From Bettongia penicillata ogilbyi (taxonomy: Eukaryota > Chordata > Mammalia > Diprotodontia > Potoroidae): 64,000 bases of DNA. A program made the translations under genes and the position numbers. Position 1 is the stretch's first letter, and every line of letters begins with the position of its first letter. The stretch spans positions 3,868,215 to 3,932,214 of the forward strand of contig JAJHZJ010000008.1 of assembly GCA_023548195.1 (NCBI GenBank), in the 5' to 3' direction. The notes under the pieces are model-generated. The model worked only from the letters and a program-made list of their open reading frames with translations. It was not told the DNA's origin and ran no database searches. Positions 1-9,275 of this stretch are shown here, piece after piece.

Positions 1-1479
1 ACTTTCTAGTCTGAGGAAGCTGAGATTTAAAGTCATGAAGTGGTTGCCCTCTAGGAAGTGGACACTGCTCACTGGTAAGTCAGTCTTGGAACTGAGGTCA
101 CTTGATTCTCAGGTCCAGGACTGGGATGATGGTGGTGGGAATGGAAAAGACAGAAATCAGGTATTGGAAAATTTTAAAGGTAGTTGGTTGTTTCATCTTT
201 TAATCATACTACAGATTCTTTCACATATTATTTAGTTTGTTTCATTCTTTCATGTGTTTTCAGCATCTAGCTAGGTCAGTTCCAAAAAATAACTTAAGGG
301 GGTAGAGTAGTTATTGAGGCATATCTGAGATACTATGCAGAAAAGCATCCATTAGGTGAGACACTTCTGTGGAACCATTGCAAGACCCTTGTGATGCTTA
401 ACAAACGTCTTTAGAATATTTAAAAATAGAGTTGTGAAGAACAGTTGCAAAGAGTTGGAAGGGAAAAGCATTTTAAAAAATTGCTTTTATATTTATAGAG
501 ATTAATAATACCCATGAAGGTAAGCGTGAGTACAAAGAGTACTCTAATTGTAAGTAGGAAGGTAGTTAAAAGATTTAAATGTACTGAGTCTATTTCTACC
601 AGTGCAAAGAGAGCATATTGTTCATCTTTTGGAAAAAACATCAACTCTATGGTGAATGGGCTGCCCATTAAAATACAGTAAGAGAAAATTTAATGTATGG
701 ATATTATTACCTAAAAGAGTTAGCTTTTATAGCATCCCTGAGTGGCAAGGCCATCTGTGCTGAACTGATTCAAAATGCCATAATAAGTCCATAACTTAGA
801 ATCAGCTCGTATTACTTTGGTTAGAAACAAATGAGTAAAGAATGAGTAAAGAAATGTAATCTTGGAAAAGTAAACTAACATCTGTGAAACTATTATTGTT
901 ATTACTATGCTGAACTAAATTGACATCATACTCAAAATTCGTTGATGTAGTTGATCGAAATTCTATTATGATGGAATTGAGTGGGCTACCATAATTATAC
1001 AGAGAGAATGTCAGCAGGACAGGATGGATATTCAAATGCATTAATGCCACCTTGGGTAGGTGGATGTTTAAAAGTGAAAATAATTAATAACTTTGATGTC
1101 AGAAGCTCCCGCCTGATAAAAGAAGCTTGAGTCATTTTGGGAACCTCTAATTTTTCTCTGGCTTGTTTGCTCCCATCCAGATGAATCCAGAGAATGCAGA
1201 CATTTGGCTCATTTTCCCTCTACTCTGATGGAATGGAGAAACTACCCCATTTGGCTCATTTTGCCCCATTCAGGTGGCAATTAGGAATGCTGTGCCTTAG
1301 TTTCCTCAAGAGGTGGCCATCAGCTCTTAAGCTAGCAAGGAATTAACACAGGATAGGTTTAATTTACGCAGCAAAGGATACATGTGGCTCATATCTAAGA
1401 GCACAGAGCCATAAAGACCCCTTTCCCCCATTCTAATCCCTGCTACCCTTATGGCCTTCCCCTCCTCCTTAAGAAGGCA
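1..1479. other. Unassigned non-coding DNA
   Basis: AT-rich sequence with no repeat family I can name and only short chance reading frames (longest about 82 codons, no recognisable domain). Nothing suggests an exon. Confidence 0.5.
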
Positions 1480-1700
1480 ATATGGTGTCCTGCAAAGAGC
1501 AGAGATTTGGGATCAGGGACCTGGATTTAAACCCTACCTCTGCCATAGGTCTTACCTTGCTACCTGTGTGAGTTAGAGGACCTAACTCTGACTTGGGTGA
1601 ACTCGTTGGGCTTCAGTTTCTACGTCTGTAAAATGAAGACGTTTGAATTAGATGATCCATAAGGTCCCTTCTAGCTCCAAGTCTTGTTATCCCTGACCCA
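1480..1700 (+). mobile_element. MIR/THER-like SINE
   Basis: A tRNA-derived head (box-B-like 'ggatttaaaccctacc' near 1522-1537) is followed by the typical body: a decayed 'cttgggtgaact' segment, 'cagtttctacgtctgtaaaatgaa', and a tail ending 'aaggtcccttctagctccaa'. The copy is diverged and therefore old. Confidence 0.65.
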
Positions 1701-2109
1701 ATGGAGAACTCTACTGTGCCCTGGGATATCTGGAAGCTCTCGGATAAGCCTTGTCAGCAGACCAGGACAGAATTTCCATGCATGTCCCTTCTCCCAGTCA
1801 CTCTTCCTTAGTTTCCGTTGCTCACAACTATGGTTCCATGTCCTGGTCACTCTGCTTCCATGGATACGGTGACTTCTTCTTCCAGGAGATGGTGGCAGTG
1901 GCACTCAGACAGTTGAACTTAGAGAAATGGACAGTGTATTTTAGGCAGAGCCGAGGTCAGGATGACTCTAGGCTATTTACTTTCTCCAGAAGTAGGTACT
2001 AGCTGAACCAGGTAGGGGTTGATTATGTTACAGTTTGGTCACACCGAAGGGCCACGATGGCTCTGATCTGTTTTCTCTTTCTGTTCCTTTTAATACTACG
2101 GTCCTCCTC

Positions 2110-3330
2110 CCCATTTTTGCTATGGCATTCCTGGTTCTTTTGCCTTTGGGTTTCCTTTTAGGAGATTATTGATAGATTTTGTCTTAGCTTTGCCCTTTGT
2201 TTTTAATAGATCCGGGCAAATTTCATTAATGATTTCTTGAAATATGTTGTTCAGCCTTAAATTTTAATTATAGTTATGGAGGAGTCCAAGGTTTCTCAAA
2301 TTATCTCTCCTTAACCTGTTGTCAGTTGTTTTTGACATCTTTCATTTTCTTCGATTTGTCATTCTTTTTATCTTGTTCCAATTTTTTTTTTGCTATCTCA
2401 TGAAATTGTCGGTTTCAATTTAGTCTGTTCTATATTTCAGGCCATTTTTTTGGTTAAAGTTTATGACTTTCTCTTCTGTTTCTCATTCTCCCTTCAATTA
2501 TCTCCCTCTCTCTTCCTCTTCTCCCTTTCATTCATAGGTCTAATCTCAGTGCTGTTCAACCCAGAAATTTTGATCTCCACTTTTCATCTGGGCCACCTCA
2601 CTCCTCTTTAGGTATCCTGGTGATTCCTCTCTTGGAGACTCACCTGAACGCTGCATCAGCTTTAGCTCTGTTCTAACTCAGAGCTCCTGAGCTCTGACCC
2701 CAATCTCACTTTCTCCCAATAGCAAAGATTACAGACATGTACTACTATGCCTGGTAATTTTTAAACTTTTGTATCATTCCTGTGAGACTTATGGAACTTC
2801 TATTTTTTTCTTTGAGTCTCTGTTTGCAGTTCTTATGGAGGTAATAAACTTCTTTTGGGAGTATCTCTAGATTTTCACTAACATTTGATATCAGTTTATG
2901 TTTTCTTTGATTTACAAATTTCTCCAGCTTTTTGGTCTTACATTGGGACTTTGTGCCAGGACCATGCCCTAACTTTCTTCTGTACTTTTGGTGGAGTATT
3001 AGGACCTGTTTAATCTCCTCTTGGATCCCTGGGCTGATCTCTGTCTCCCATGCTTAGATCTCCCTGGATCTTTGGAATTCAGAACACTGGATCTTCATGG
3101 ATGCTGAGATCGCAACACCTCAGTAGTCACAGGTCACTGGTCACTACTGCTGTTACTCAGGTATTTCCAAGGATTCTGCCCTGGAGCTTTCTGACCACAT
3201 GCTGAGACTTCCTCAGGTGAGCCCTCCACTCTTTTGCCTTCAACCACAGAGCCTCATCTTGTCTCTGGCCATGGTGGGAGGCTGCTCTGTGCTGGTATTG
3301 GTTTTGTTGGAGGGGTCTTATTGCCTATTA
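2110..3330 (-). mobile_element. Decayed L1/HAL1-type ORF1 plus 5' region
   Basis: On the plus strand, 2150-2480 aligns by eye with the antisense of the intact ORF1 at 6039-7145. Shared landmarks include 'tttgccct', 'gataatttcatgc'-like and 'aattatctctccttaacctg', against the intact copy's 'aagttgtctctccttgatct', and a 'gtcagttgtttttg' block. Further right, 'tttttggtcttacattggg' (about 2930-2948) resembles the 5' part of marsupial L1. Many stops and indels make it non-coding. The 3' boundary toward 3330 is a guess. Confidence 0.5.
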
Positions 3331-3539
3331 CTTGTGGGCTTCTGACTGACTTTCTGTGCACTTCTGGGGCCAAAGAAGTAATTCATTATTGTTTCTGATT
3401 TGAATTCTTGATCATTATTCACCCTGATGTGAATGCCAGTTTTACTGGAGTAGATATGTGGGAACTGGGTAGTCTGTTTCCCAGTCAGCCATCTGTAGCA
3501 GCAAACCCCGTGGCACCCTGGAGGACCTGCTGCATAGGT

Positions 3540-4000
3540 TGTTACATCTGCTTTTCTAAAAGGGGTCAACTATCACTTTAATCAAACACATGCAGACGAA
3601 CAGAAAAAATACAAACAGGACTAACAGATAGGCAAAATGTACATCGTTACCAGAGAGAGAAGCACCAACATCTGGGTTTTCAAAGCCGGAGGACTTCTTA
3701 AAGTGGCTGCCCAGAGTCTCATCTCGCACAGGCATCATCTTCCAAAAAAAATAAGCCCCAAAGCAAAACCTCACCTCAGAGTATATATACCCTTTTCAGA
3801 GCCAGAGGGCATGACCCCTCATGACCCAGTGCCTTACCAGCAATTGGCAAAATGTATGGACCCCCATATAAAATAAGCCTCCCTCAACCAAACCTCCCTC
3901 AATAGCCCCACCTGAGGTTTATCAATGGGTGGGGAAGATTTTTAACTCCCATTATACTATTTTGGCAGGAAGTAGCCTCCTATTTTTAACTACTAGATTT
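3540..4000 (-). mobile_element. ERV LTR-like sequence
   Basis: Read on the minus strand, the segment has U3-like sequence, a TATA-like stretch (plus 'gtatatatacc' at 3780-3790), a polyadenylation-like 'gattaaag' (plus 'ctttaatc' near 3576-3583), and an end in 'gacccctttt'. No internal viral gene is seen next to it. It is probably a solo LTR; I cannot name the family, and another repeat class remains possible. Confidence 0.45.
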
Positions 4001-4755
4001 AGAATGACTTTTTGTATGGTACCCCATCTCACCCAGATACTGGATAGGTTGTTTGCCACTTACTCAGCATCTCTCTCAGAATCTCGAGATTGTGAAAGGC
4101 ATTCTTCCTTTTCCTTTCTCCTTTTTCTCTCTCCCATTCTTTGTTGTTCTCCAAGGTAACTGGATTGCCATGAAAATTAGCTACTTTTAAAGCCCTTGAA
4201 ACCTAAAAGAGGGAGAAAGATTTGCATGTCATTATCCCAATGATTCCTGCCATTTAGTAGAAACATAAAAGCTTATTTTTTGGTTCAAAAATTACCACCG
4301 TTATTGGCAACTTTCAGGGGAATTTGTGTAAAAGGCATGAGTAAAATTATATAAAGTTTTACTTTGTATAGAAAGAAATACATAGAATTTGACAGCTGAT
4401 GGCCAAATCTAAGTTAGTGAGGTGGGTAGGTTATGTGTCAGATTTATTCACGGTAAACTCTTGGTAAAAGTCCCAGGTTTAAACAACAAGACAGCAACAA
4501 CATTGACTGTAAAACTCTGATCATTTCAGTGACTTGAGAGGACTGAGCAGGAACCGCTCTAACTCACCTCTGGATAGAAGGTGTAGAATGAGATGGATAT
4601 TGCAAATGTGTGGTTCTGTTTTGACTTCCTATTGGAGACATAATTGTACTTTTCTTTCTTTTTTTTTTTAATTTGGGGAAGAGGAGGATTTGTGAGTGAG
4701 AGAAGTTAAAAAAAAACTTAGCTACAATATTTTTGTAGTTTACACTAAACAAAGT
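4001..4755. other. Unassigned non-coding DNA
   Basis: Low-complexity pyrimidine runs at 4105-4140 and AT-rich sequence. No repeat or gene that I can support. Confidence 0.4.
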
Positions 4756-4906
4756 ATTCCAACAGTGTGGAAAGAATACTAATCTGATGGAGCCTGCAGA
4801 CCCAAGTTTCAATTTTAGCTTTACTATCATACTATCAGTATGAGCATGGTAAAGTCATTTTCCTCTTTGGGACCTCAATTTTCTCATTTATAAATTGAAA
4901 GATTAG
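4756..4906 (+). mobile_element. MIR-like SINE, 3' part displaced by a hAT element
   Basis: SINE landmarks run in order: 'cagtgtggaaagaatact', 'cccaagtttcaattt' (box-B region), 'ggtaaagtcattttcctct' and 'ctcaattttctcatttataaa'. The copy stops exactly where the hAT-like element begins at 4909, so the SINE is the older of the two. Confidence 0.6.
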
Positions 4907-4970
4907 AGCAGGAGTTCTTAACCTGGGGGTCAGTGGGTAGATTTTCCATGAACTTAGATGGGAAAAAAAT

Positions 4971-4987
4971 TCATTTTTATTTTCTTT
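4971..4987. repeat. HAL1 target-site duplication, left copy
   Basis: The 17-mer 'tcatttttattttcttt' abuts the element's poly(A) (plus-strand poly(T) to 5000) and is identical to 7958-7974. A perfect match indicates a recent insertion. Confidence 0.9.
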
Positions 4988-6038
4988 TTTTTTTTTTTTT
5001 CTTTTTTATTTATTTATTTAGCTTTTTACATTCATTTTCACAAATTTTTGGGTTCCAAATTTTCTCCCCTTTTCTCCCCTCCCCCCACCCCAATACCCCA
5101 AGCAATCTAATTTTCCCTATCTCCAATCTGCCCTCTCTTCTGTCATCCCTCCCTTCTCTTGTCTCCATCTTCTCTTTTCTCCTGTAGGTCCAGATGACTT
5201 TCTATTCCTCATTAACTGTATGTCTTCTTTCCTAGTTGCAACAACAATACTAAACAATTGTTCCTAAAACTTTGAGTTCCAAATTCTCCCCATCCCTCCC
5301 TCCCCACCCATTCCCTTTGGTACGGCAGACAATTCATTATAGGCCATATCTGTGTAGCTTTGCAAATGACCTTCCTGATAGTCGTGTTGTGTAAGACTAA
5401 CTGAATTGCCATCCCTCCTAACCTGCCCCTCATTGTTTCTCTTCTGTCCTTTGATCCTGTCCCTCCCCAAGTGTTGACTTTCAATTACTCCCTCCTCCCT
5501 TTGCCCTCCCTTCCATCATCCCCCCCCCAATATCTCCTTCTCCCCCGCTTTCTTATACTGTAAGATAGGTTTTCATACCAAAATGAGTGTGCATTTCACT
5601 CCTTCGTTTAGTCAAATGTGATGAGGGTAAACTTTTGTTTGTTTGTTTGTTTGTTTGTTTGTTTTTTTCCCTCAGCTCTCCTCTTTTTCCCTCCACTAAA
5701 AACTTCTCCTACTTGCCTCTTATATGACATATAGTTACCCCCTTCCATTTCCCCCTCTTTCCTCTCACTACATTTCTCTCTCACCATTTACCTTAATTTC
5801 TTTTAAGGTATGGTCCCATCCTATTCAGTTCAATCTGTGCTCTCTGTCTCTGCATGTGAATGCATGTGTGTATGTGTGTGCATGCGTGTACATGTGTATG
5901 TGTGGTCCCACCAACCACCCAGATACTGAAAAGTTTTAAGAGTTAGAAATATTGTCCTTCCCTGTATGAATGCAAACAGTTCATTTCTGGTAAGTCCCTT
6001 AATACTTCTCCTTGCTGTTTACTTTTGCATGCTTCTTC
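4988..6038 (-). other. HAL1 3' UTR with G-rich purine tracts
   Basis: About 1050 bp from the ORF1 stop to the A tail. The minus strand is strongly purine-rich over 5060-5100, 5286-5315 and 5459-5545. The first two tracts each hold at least four short-spaced G runs on the RNA-sense strand (C runs on plus at 5066, 5076, 5081, 5088 and 5096; and at 5288, 5294, 5298, 5302, 5307 and 5313). Also present are a (TTTG)n stretch at 5635-5662 and a TG-rich stretch at 5867-5903. G-rich 3' UTR tracts are a known L1 trait. Confidence 0.7.
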
Positions 6039-7145
6039 TCATTCTTGTGTTTGAAAGTCAAATTTTCTTTTCAGCTCTGGTCTTTTCATTAAGAATGATT
6101 GAAAGTCCTCTGTTTCATTGAAAGACCATATTTTCCCTTGAAGTATTATACTCAGTTTAGCTGGGTAGGTGATTCTTGGTTTCAGTCCTAGTTCCTTTGC
6201 CTTCTGGAATATCCTATTCCATGCCCTTCGATCCCTTAATGTAGAAGCTGCTAGATCTTGGGTTATCCTGATTGTATTTCCACAGTACTGGAATTGTTTG
6301 TTTCTGGCTGCTTGCAAGATTTTTTCCTTGAGCTGGGAGTTCTGGAATTTGGCCACAATGTTCCTAGGAGTTTCTCTTTTTGGATCTCTTTCAGGTGGTG
6401 ATCGATGGATTCTTTCAATACTTATTTTGCCCTCTGGTCCTAGAATGTCAGGGCAGTTTTCCTTGATAATTTCATGCAAGACGATGTCTAGGCTCTTTTT
6501 TTGATCATGGCTTTCAGGAAGTCCCATAATTTTTAAGTTGTCTCTCCTTGATCTATTTTCCAGGTCAGTTGTTTTTCCCATGAGATATTTCACATTCTCT
6601 TCCATTTTATCGTTCTTTTGGTTTTGTTTGGTGATTTCTTGGTTTCTCATAAAGTCATTAGACTCCATCTGTTCCATTCTAATTTTGAGAGAACTATTAA
6701 ATTCAGTGAGCTTTTGAGCCTCTTTTTCCATTTGGCTCATTCTGCTTTTGAATGCATTCTTCTCCTCATTGGCTTTTTGAACCTCTTTTGCCAATTGAGT
6801 GAGCCTATTTTTCAAGGTGTTAATTTCCTCAGCATTTTTTTGGGACTCCTTTACCAAGATATTGACCTTTTTTTCATACTCTACTTGCATCTTTGTCATT
6901 TCTCTTCCCAGTTTTTCCTCCACCTGTCTAACTTGCTTTTCAAAATCCTTTTTAAGCTCTTCCAAGGCCTGAGCCCACCCAACACCCCCCTGGGGTGTCT
7001 GGGGTGCTGAGGCCCCGCCCTCCACATCTTTCCCTGATGGGAAAAATACGTTGTCGTCCTCCCCATCAGATCCGAAGGTCGGGATCATTTGCATTTGTTG
7101 GAAAAAACTCTCTAAAGTCTTATTTTTCTTCCCCTTTCTAGGCAT
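6039..7145 (-). CDS. LINE-1 ORF1 protein (ORF1p) of a HAL1 element
   Basis: Intact 368-residue frame, close to the 338 residues of human L1 ORF1p. Residues 1-55 form a basic start (MPRKGKKNK) and a low-complexity acidic and Gly/Pro-rich stretch. Residues 57-198 are a long heptad-patterned coiled coil for trimerisation. 'LENRSRRDNLKIMGLPE' at 195-211 is the conserved entry to the RNA-binding RRM (about 200-275). The C-terminal domain (about 276-355) keeps 'KEKILQAAR', 'DRRAWNRIF' and 'ITYPAKL' (325-331). In the family this protein coats its RNA as trimers in a cytoplasmic RNP and acts as a nucleic-acid chaperone. The start is chosen because the context gaaaATGC has A at -3 and lies directly after the GC-rich 5' UTR. 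Residues 8-15 (NKTLESFF) look like a degenerate PCNA-interaction motif. No frameshift or stop was found, consistent with recent or ongoing activity. Confidence 0.93.
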   Translation of the reverse strand: MPRKGKKNKTLESFFQQMQMIPTFGSDGEDDNVFFPSGKDVEGGASAPQTPQGGVGWAQALEELKKDFEKQVRQVEEKLGREMTKMQVEYEKKVNILVKESQKNAEEINTLKNRLTQLAKEVQKANEEKNAFKSRMSQMEKEAQKLTEFNSSLKIRMEQMESNDFMRNQEITKQNQKNDKMEENVKYLMGKTTDLENRSRRDNLKIMGLPESHDQKKSLDIVLHEIIKENCPDILGPEGKISIERIHRSPPERDPKRETPRNIVAKFQNSQLKEKILQAARNKQFQYCGNTIRITQDLAASTLRDRRAWNRIFQKAKELGLKPRITYPAKLSIILQGKIWSFNETEDFQSFLMKRPELKRKFDFQTQE

Positions 7146-7957
7146 TTTCCCAGCCAGTTACTTGACTTCTGAGATTCCTTTCCACCTCCGCCTGGATCCG
7201 CCCAGCTAGTCCTTGGCCTCTGAGATTCAAATGCGCTTTCCCGCGGCAAGCTTTAGATCTGGCGCAGGGTGGGGGCAGGGCCACCTCCTAAGTTGGGCCC
7301 TCAGGGGCTTTCTGAAGAGACTTTCAGGAACGGAGCGTGTGGGGGCGGGGTCGGGGGCCCCGCCTGCTGTGCTCAGCTCCCTTGGGGTTTTATTCAGAGG
7401 CGTTCAGCAGTAGGGCAGGGCGGGGGCAGGGCCGTCTCCCCTGCTCGGCTTCCTCAGGTTGGAAAGACCTTCAGTATTGAAGATCCTACCTGCTGCTGGG
7501 GGATTCCTGAGTCCCGGGCCGCTGCCGCCTCAGCCGCCCGCCCACGCCTCTGCCTCCGCCGCTTCCTGCCCCCGTCTCTGCCGCCGCCGCTTCCTCCTGA
7601 GGGGGCCCGCTCCCCTCCCCTAGCGCAGGCTTCTTACTGACCTTTAGCTTCTGTGGGCAGAGGGACTTTCCCGGCTGCCGGAGATTCTCCCGGAGCTTTC
7701 CTCTCTGAAGTCTGCTCAGGTCAGCTTCTCTGGGTCGCGGCCAGGGGTGGGGGTGGGGTCCGCTTTCTAGTGTGCGATGGACCCCGGGGACGGCTCTCCA
7801 GGGTTCAGTGGAACGGAAATCTCTTCCCCTATGTTTGTGCACCCCCTGCAGAGATTCAGAATTTATGGGGATCTCCGTTTACCTCAATTCCATGGGTTGT
7901 GGGCTCGGAGCTCGTGAATGTGCGTGCTTCTACTCCGCCATCTTGGCTCCGCCCCCC
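7146..7957 (-). promoter_or_regulatory. HAL1 5' UTR / internal promoter, CpG-rich
   Basis: 812 bp between the element start and the ORF1 ATG. It is far richer in G+C and CpG than anything else in the window. L1 5' UTRs act as internal RNA polymerase II promoters, which is the inferred role here. Blocks beginning 'gggggcaggg', 'gggggcgggg' and 'gggggcaggg' at 7271, 7341 and 7422 recur every 70-81 bp and may be degenerate promoter monomers. Reading frames seen here on either strand are by-products of high GC. Confidence 0.7.
7937..7949 (-). promoter_or_regulatory. YY1-type site at the HAL1 5' end
   Basis: Minus-strand 'GCCAAGATGGCGG' lies within about 21 nt of the first base of the element. 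A CAAGATGGC core at the same place in human L1 binds YY1 and sets the transcription start. Binding here is inferred from the motif and its position. Confidence 0.7.
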
Positions 7958-7974
7958 TCATTTTTATTTTCTTT
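7958..7974. repeat. HAL1 target-site duplication, right copy
   Basis: Identical over 17 of 17 bases to 4971-4987. It is followed by 'aatctc', so the first-strand nick lies after CTTT and before AA. Confidence 0.9.
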
Positions 7975-8104
7975 AATCTCTAAATGACATTTAGCATTAC
8001 TTTCCATTCTGATTAACGCCTCCCACCATGCGGAGAATGAGTCATCATATTGCCTGCGGGTCTGTGACACACAAGAAATTTAAGAACCCCTAGACTAGAC
8101 AGAT

Positions 8105-8370
8105 TTTTTTTTTTGAACCAGATGTAATTTCAGAGGCATAGGAAAACTCCTGGTAAGGAAAGTCCCTCTACCAATGTAGTTCAGTGAGTATTTTGTAAGC
8201 ATAGTTCTTGAGAATTGGTGGGATCAGGGGAGAGGACGAAGAGATGAGTGGTTAAGTGACTTGCCTATGGTCACATACTCAGCATGTGTAAGAGACAGGA
8301 TCAGAACTCAGATCTTTCCAACTAAAGTCAGTTTTTTATTCCTTAGGCAACACTGCCTGTTGAACTATAC
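8105..8370 (-). mobile_element. tRNA-headed SINE, 'tgatttcattgg' family, diverged
   Basis: From left to right: 'gatgtaatttcagaggca' (the SINE 3' end inverted), 'tccctctaccaatgtagttc', 'ttaagtgacttgcctatgg', 'agaactcagatctttcc', and a tRNA-like head inverted near 8340-8365. Better copies of this layout are at 36880-37105 and 38125-38362. Confidence 0.55.
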
Positions 8371-8635
8371 TGTCTTCATGTCTCTTCTAGCTCTAAAATT
8401 CTTTGAGTTAATCATCTGATTAAATGCTTTGTTAGAATGATTCTCTGAATAAATGCTCAGTGACTTAAGTTATGATGTGTTTGAGAAAGTGGTACAACGT
8501 TGTACTAATATATGAACCAGAATTTTAGTAGTGGTTTATATTCTGACTTTCCTGATTTCTTGAGGTTAGTTAGAAAGCTGAAAGATTCAAGTAAGAGAGA
8601 GAATATGACTTGGGTTAGACTCATGTTGCCAAACC

Positions 8636-8861
8636 TGATGATGGTGATAATAATAAATAACTCTTTATACATATTATTTAATTCAATCCTCACAACTACC
8701 ATGTGAGGAAAGTCCTATGATCATCTCCATTTTGCAGATGTGGAAACTGAGGCTATGTGACTTCCCGGGAATATATGGCTATTAGGTGCTTGGGTGGTAT
8801 TTGAATTCCTCTTTCTGACTCCAAAAGTAGTACTTAATCTACTGTGCCACCTAGCTGTAAA
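8636..8861 (-). mobile_element. MIR/WSINE-like SINE
   Basis: Inverted order of parts: 'acatattatttaattcaatc' (3' part), 'cattttgcagatgtggaaac' (core), then 'ctactgtgccacctagctg' (inverted tRNA-like 5' head). It is nearly full length. Confidence 0.75.
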
Positions 8862-9184
8862 TCACAAAAAAGAAATATTTACAAATTGAAGATAAGTTCA
8901 TGTTTTTGTTTCATTTACAAAGGAAACACTGCTTAGAAAGAGTTATTACAAACAAGATTTATGTGTTCCTTTTCATTCATACTTGCCAAATTAAAAAAGA
9001 TGAATCACCAAAAGTTTTTGTTGGCCTTCAACTTGGAACAAAAGAACTTTTAAATGGTTTCCAAGCTTAGTACTAAGGTTTTTTCCCCCCTTATTCTTAA
9101 TTAAAGACCAAGTTACAAAACATTTGTTAGTCACTCTCTTTAACTTTAAATTTTAACGAGTACAATGTTATTAAAGAATAGTCA
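8862..9184. other. Unassigned non-coding DNA
   Basis: AT-rich, with no motif or family recognised. Confidence 0.4.
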
Positions 9185-9275
9185 TCACTCATTCAATCAA
9201 TATTTATCAAACACCAACTATGTGCCAGATCCTGTGCTAAGCACTGGAGATACAAAGAAAGGTGAAAAACAAAAA
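9185..9275 (-). mobile_element. L2 LINE 3' end fragment
   Basis: 'tcaatcaatatttatcaaac', 'ctatgtgccagatcctgtgc' and 'ggagatacaaagaaagg' are the inverted form of the L2 3' terminus (sense: '...cctggcacatagtaggtg...'). Confidence 0.6.

Larger units (their letters stand above)
4988..7957 (-). mobile_element. HAL1: Complete half-L1 (HAL1-like) retrotransposon
   Basis: Minus-strand element of 2970 bp. In order it has an 812-bp GC-rich 5' UTR starting with a run of G and 'GGAGCCAAGATGGCGG', an intact ORF1 (7145 to 6039), a 1.05-kb purine-rich 3' UTR and a 16-nt A tail. The first bases resemble the human L1 5' end, including the YY1 site. The 3' end contains the 'gagttccaaattttct'-type segment that also occurs in L1 3' ends at 12420-12485 and 49875-49895 of this window. 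No endonuclease or reverse transcriptase frame lies between ORF1 and the tail. Perfect 17-bp duplications flank it, and the plus-strand target 'ctttaatc' gives a nick of the CTTT/AA type preferred by L1 endonuclease. Elements with ORF1 but no ORF2 are known as HAL1; mobilisation by L1 in trans is inferred. A deletion derivative of a full L1 is the alternative. Confidence 0.85.
4909..8092 (+). mobile_element. hAT-like non-autonomous DNA transposon split by the HAL1
   Basis: The left end reads 'caggagttcttaacctgg' and the right end '...ttaagaacccct'. Reverse-complemented, the right end gives 'aggggttcttaa', so the two are terminal inverted repeats. Flanking 8-mers 'gattagag' (4901-4908) and 'gactagac' (8093-8100) match at 6 of 8 positions, as expected for an old hAT target duplication. 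Only about 200 bp belongs to the transposon (4909-4987 and 7975-8092); the rest is the HAL1. Related copies lie at 18175-18300, 29380-29595 and 39838-40035. Confidence 0.65.

Noticed and set aside
6169..7010. Plus-strand frames of 111 and 130 codons
   Set aside because: They are antisense shadows of the intact ORF1 on the minus strand.
7213..7976. Several 60-123-codon frames on both strands
   Set aside because: They lie in the GC-rich 5' UTR of the HAL1, where stop codons are rare, and they show no domain.
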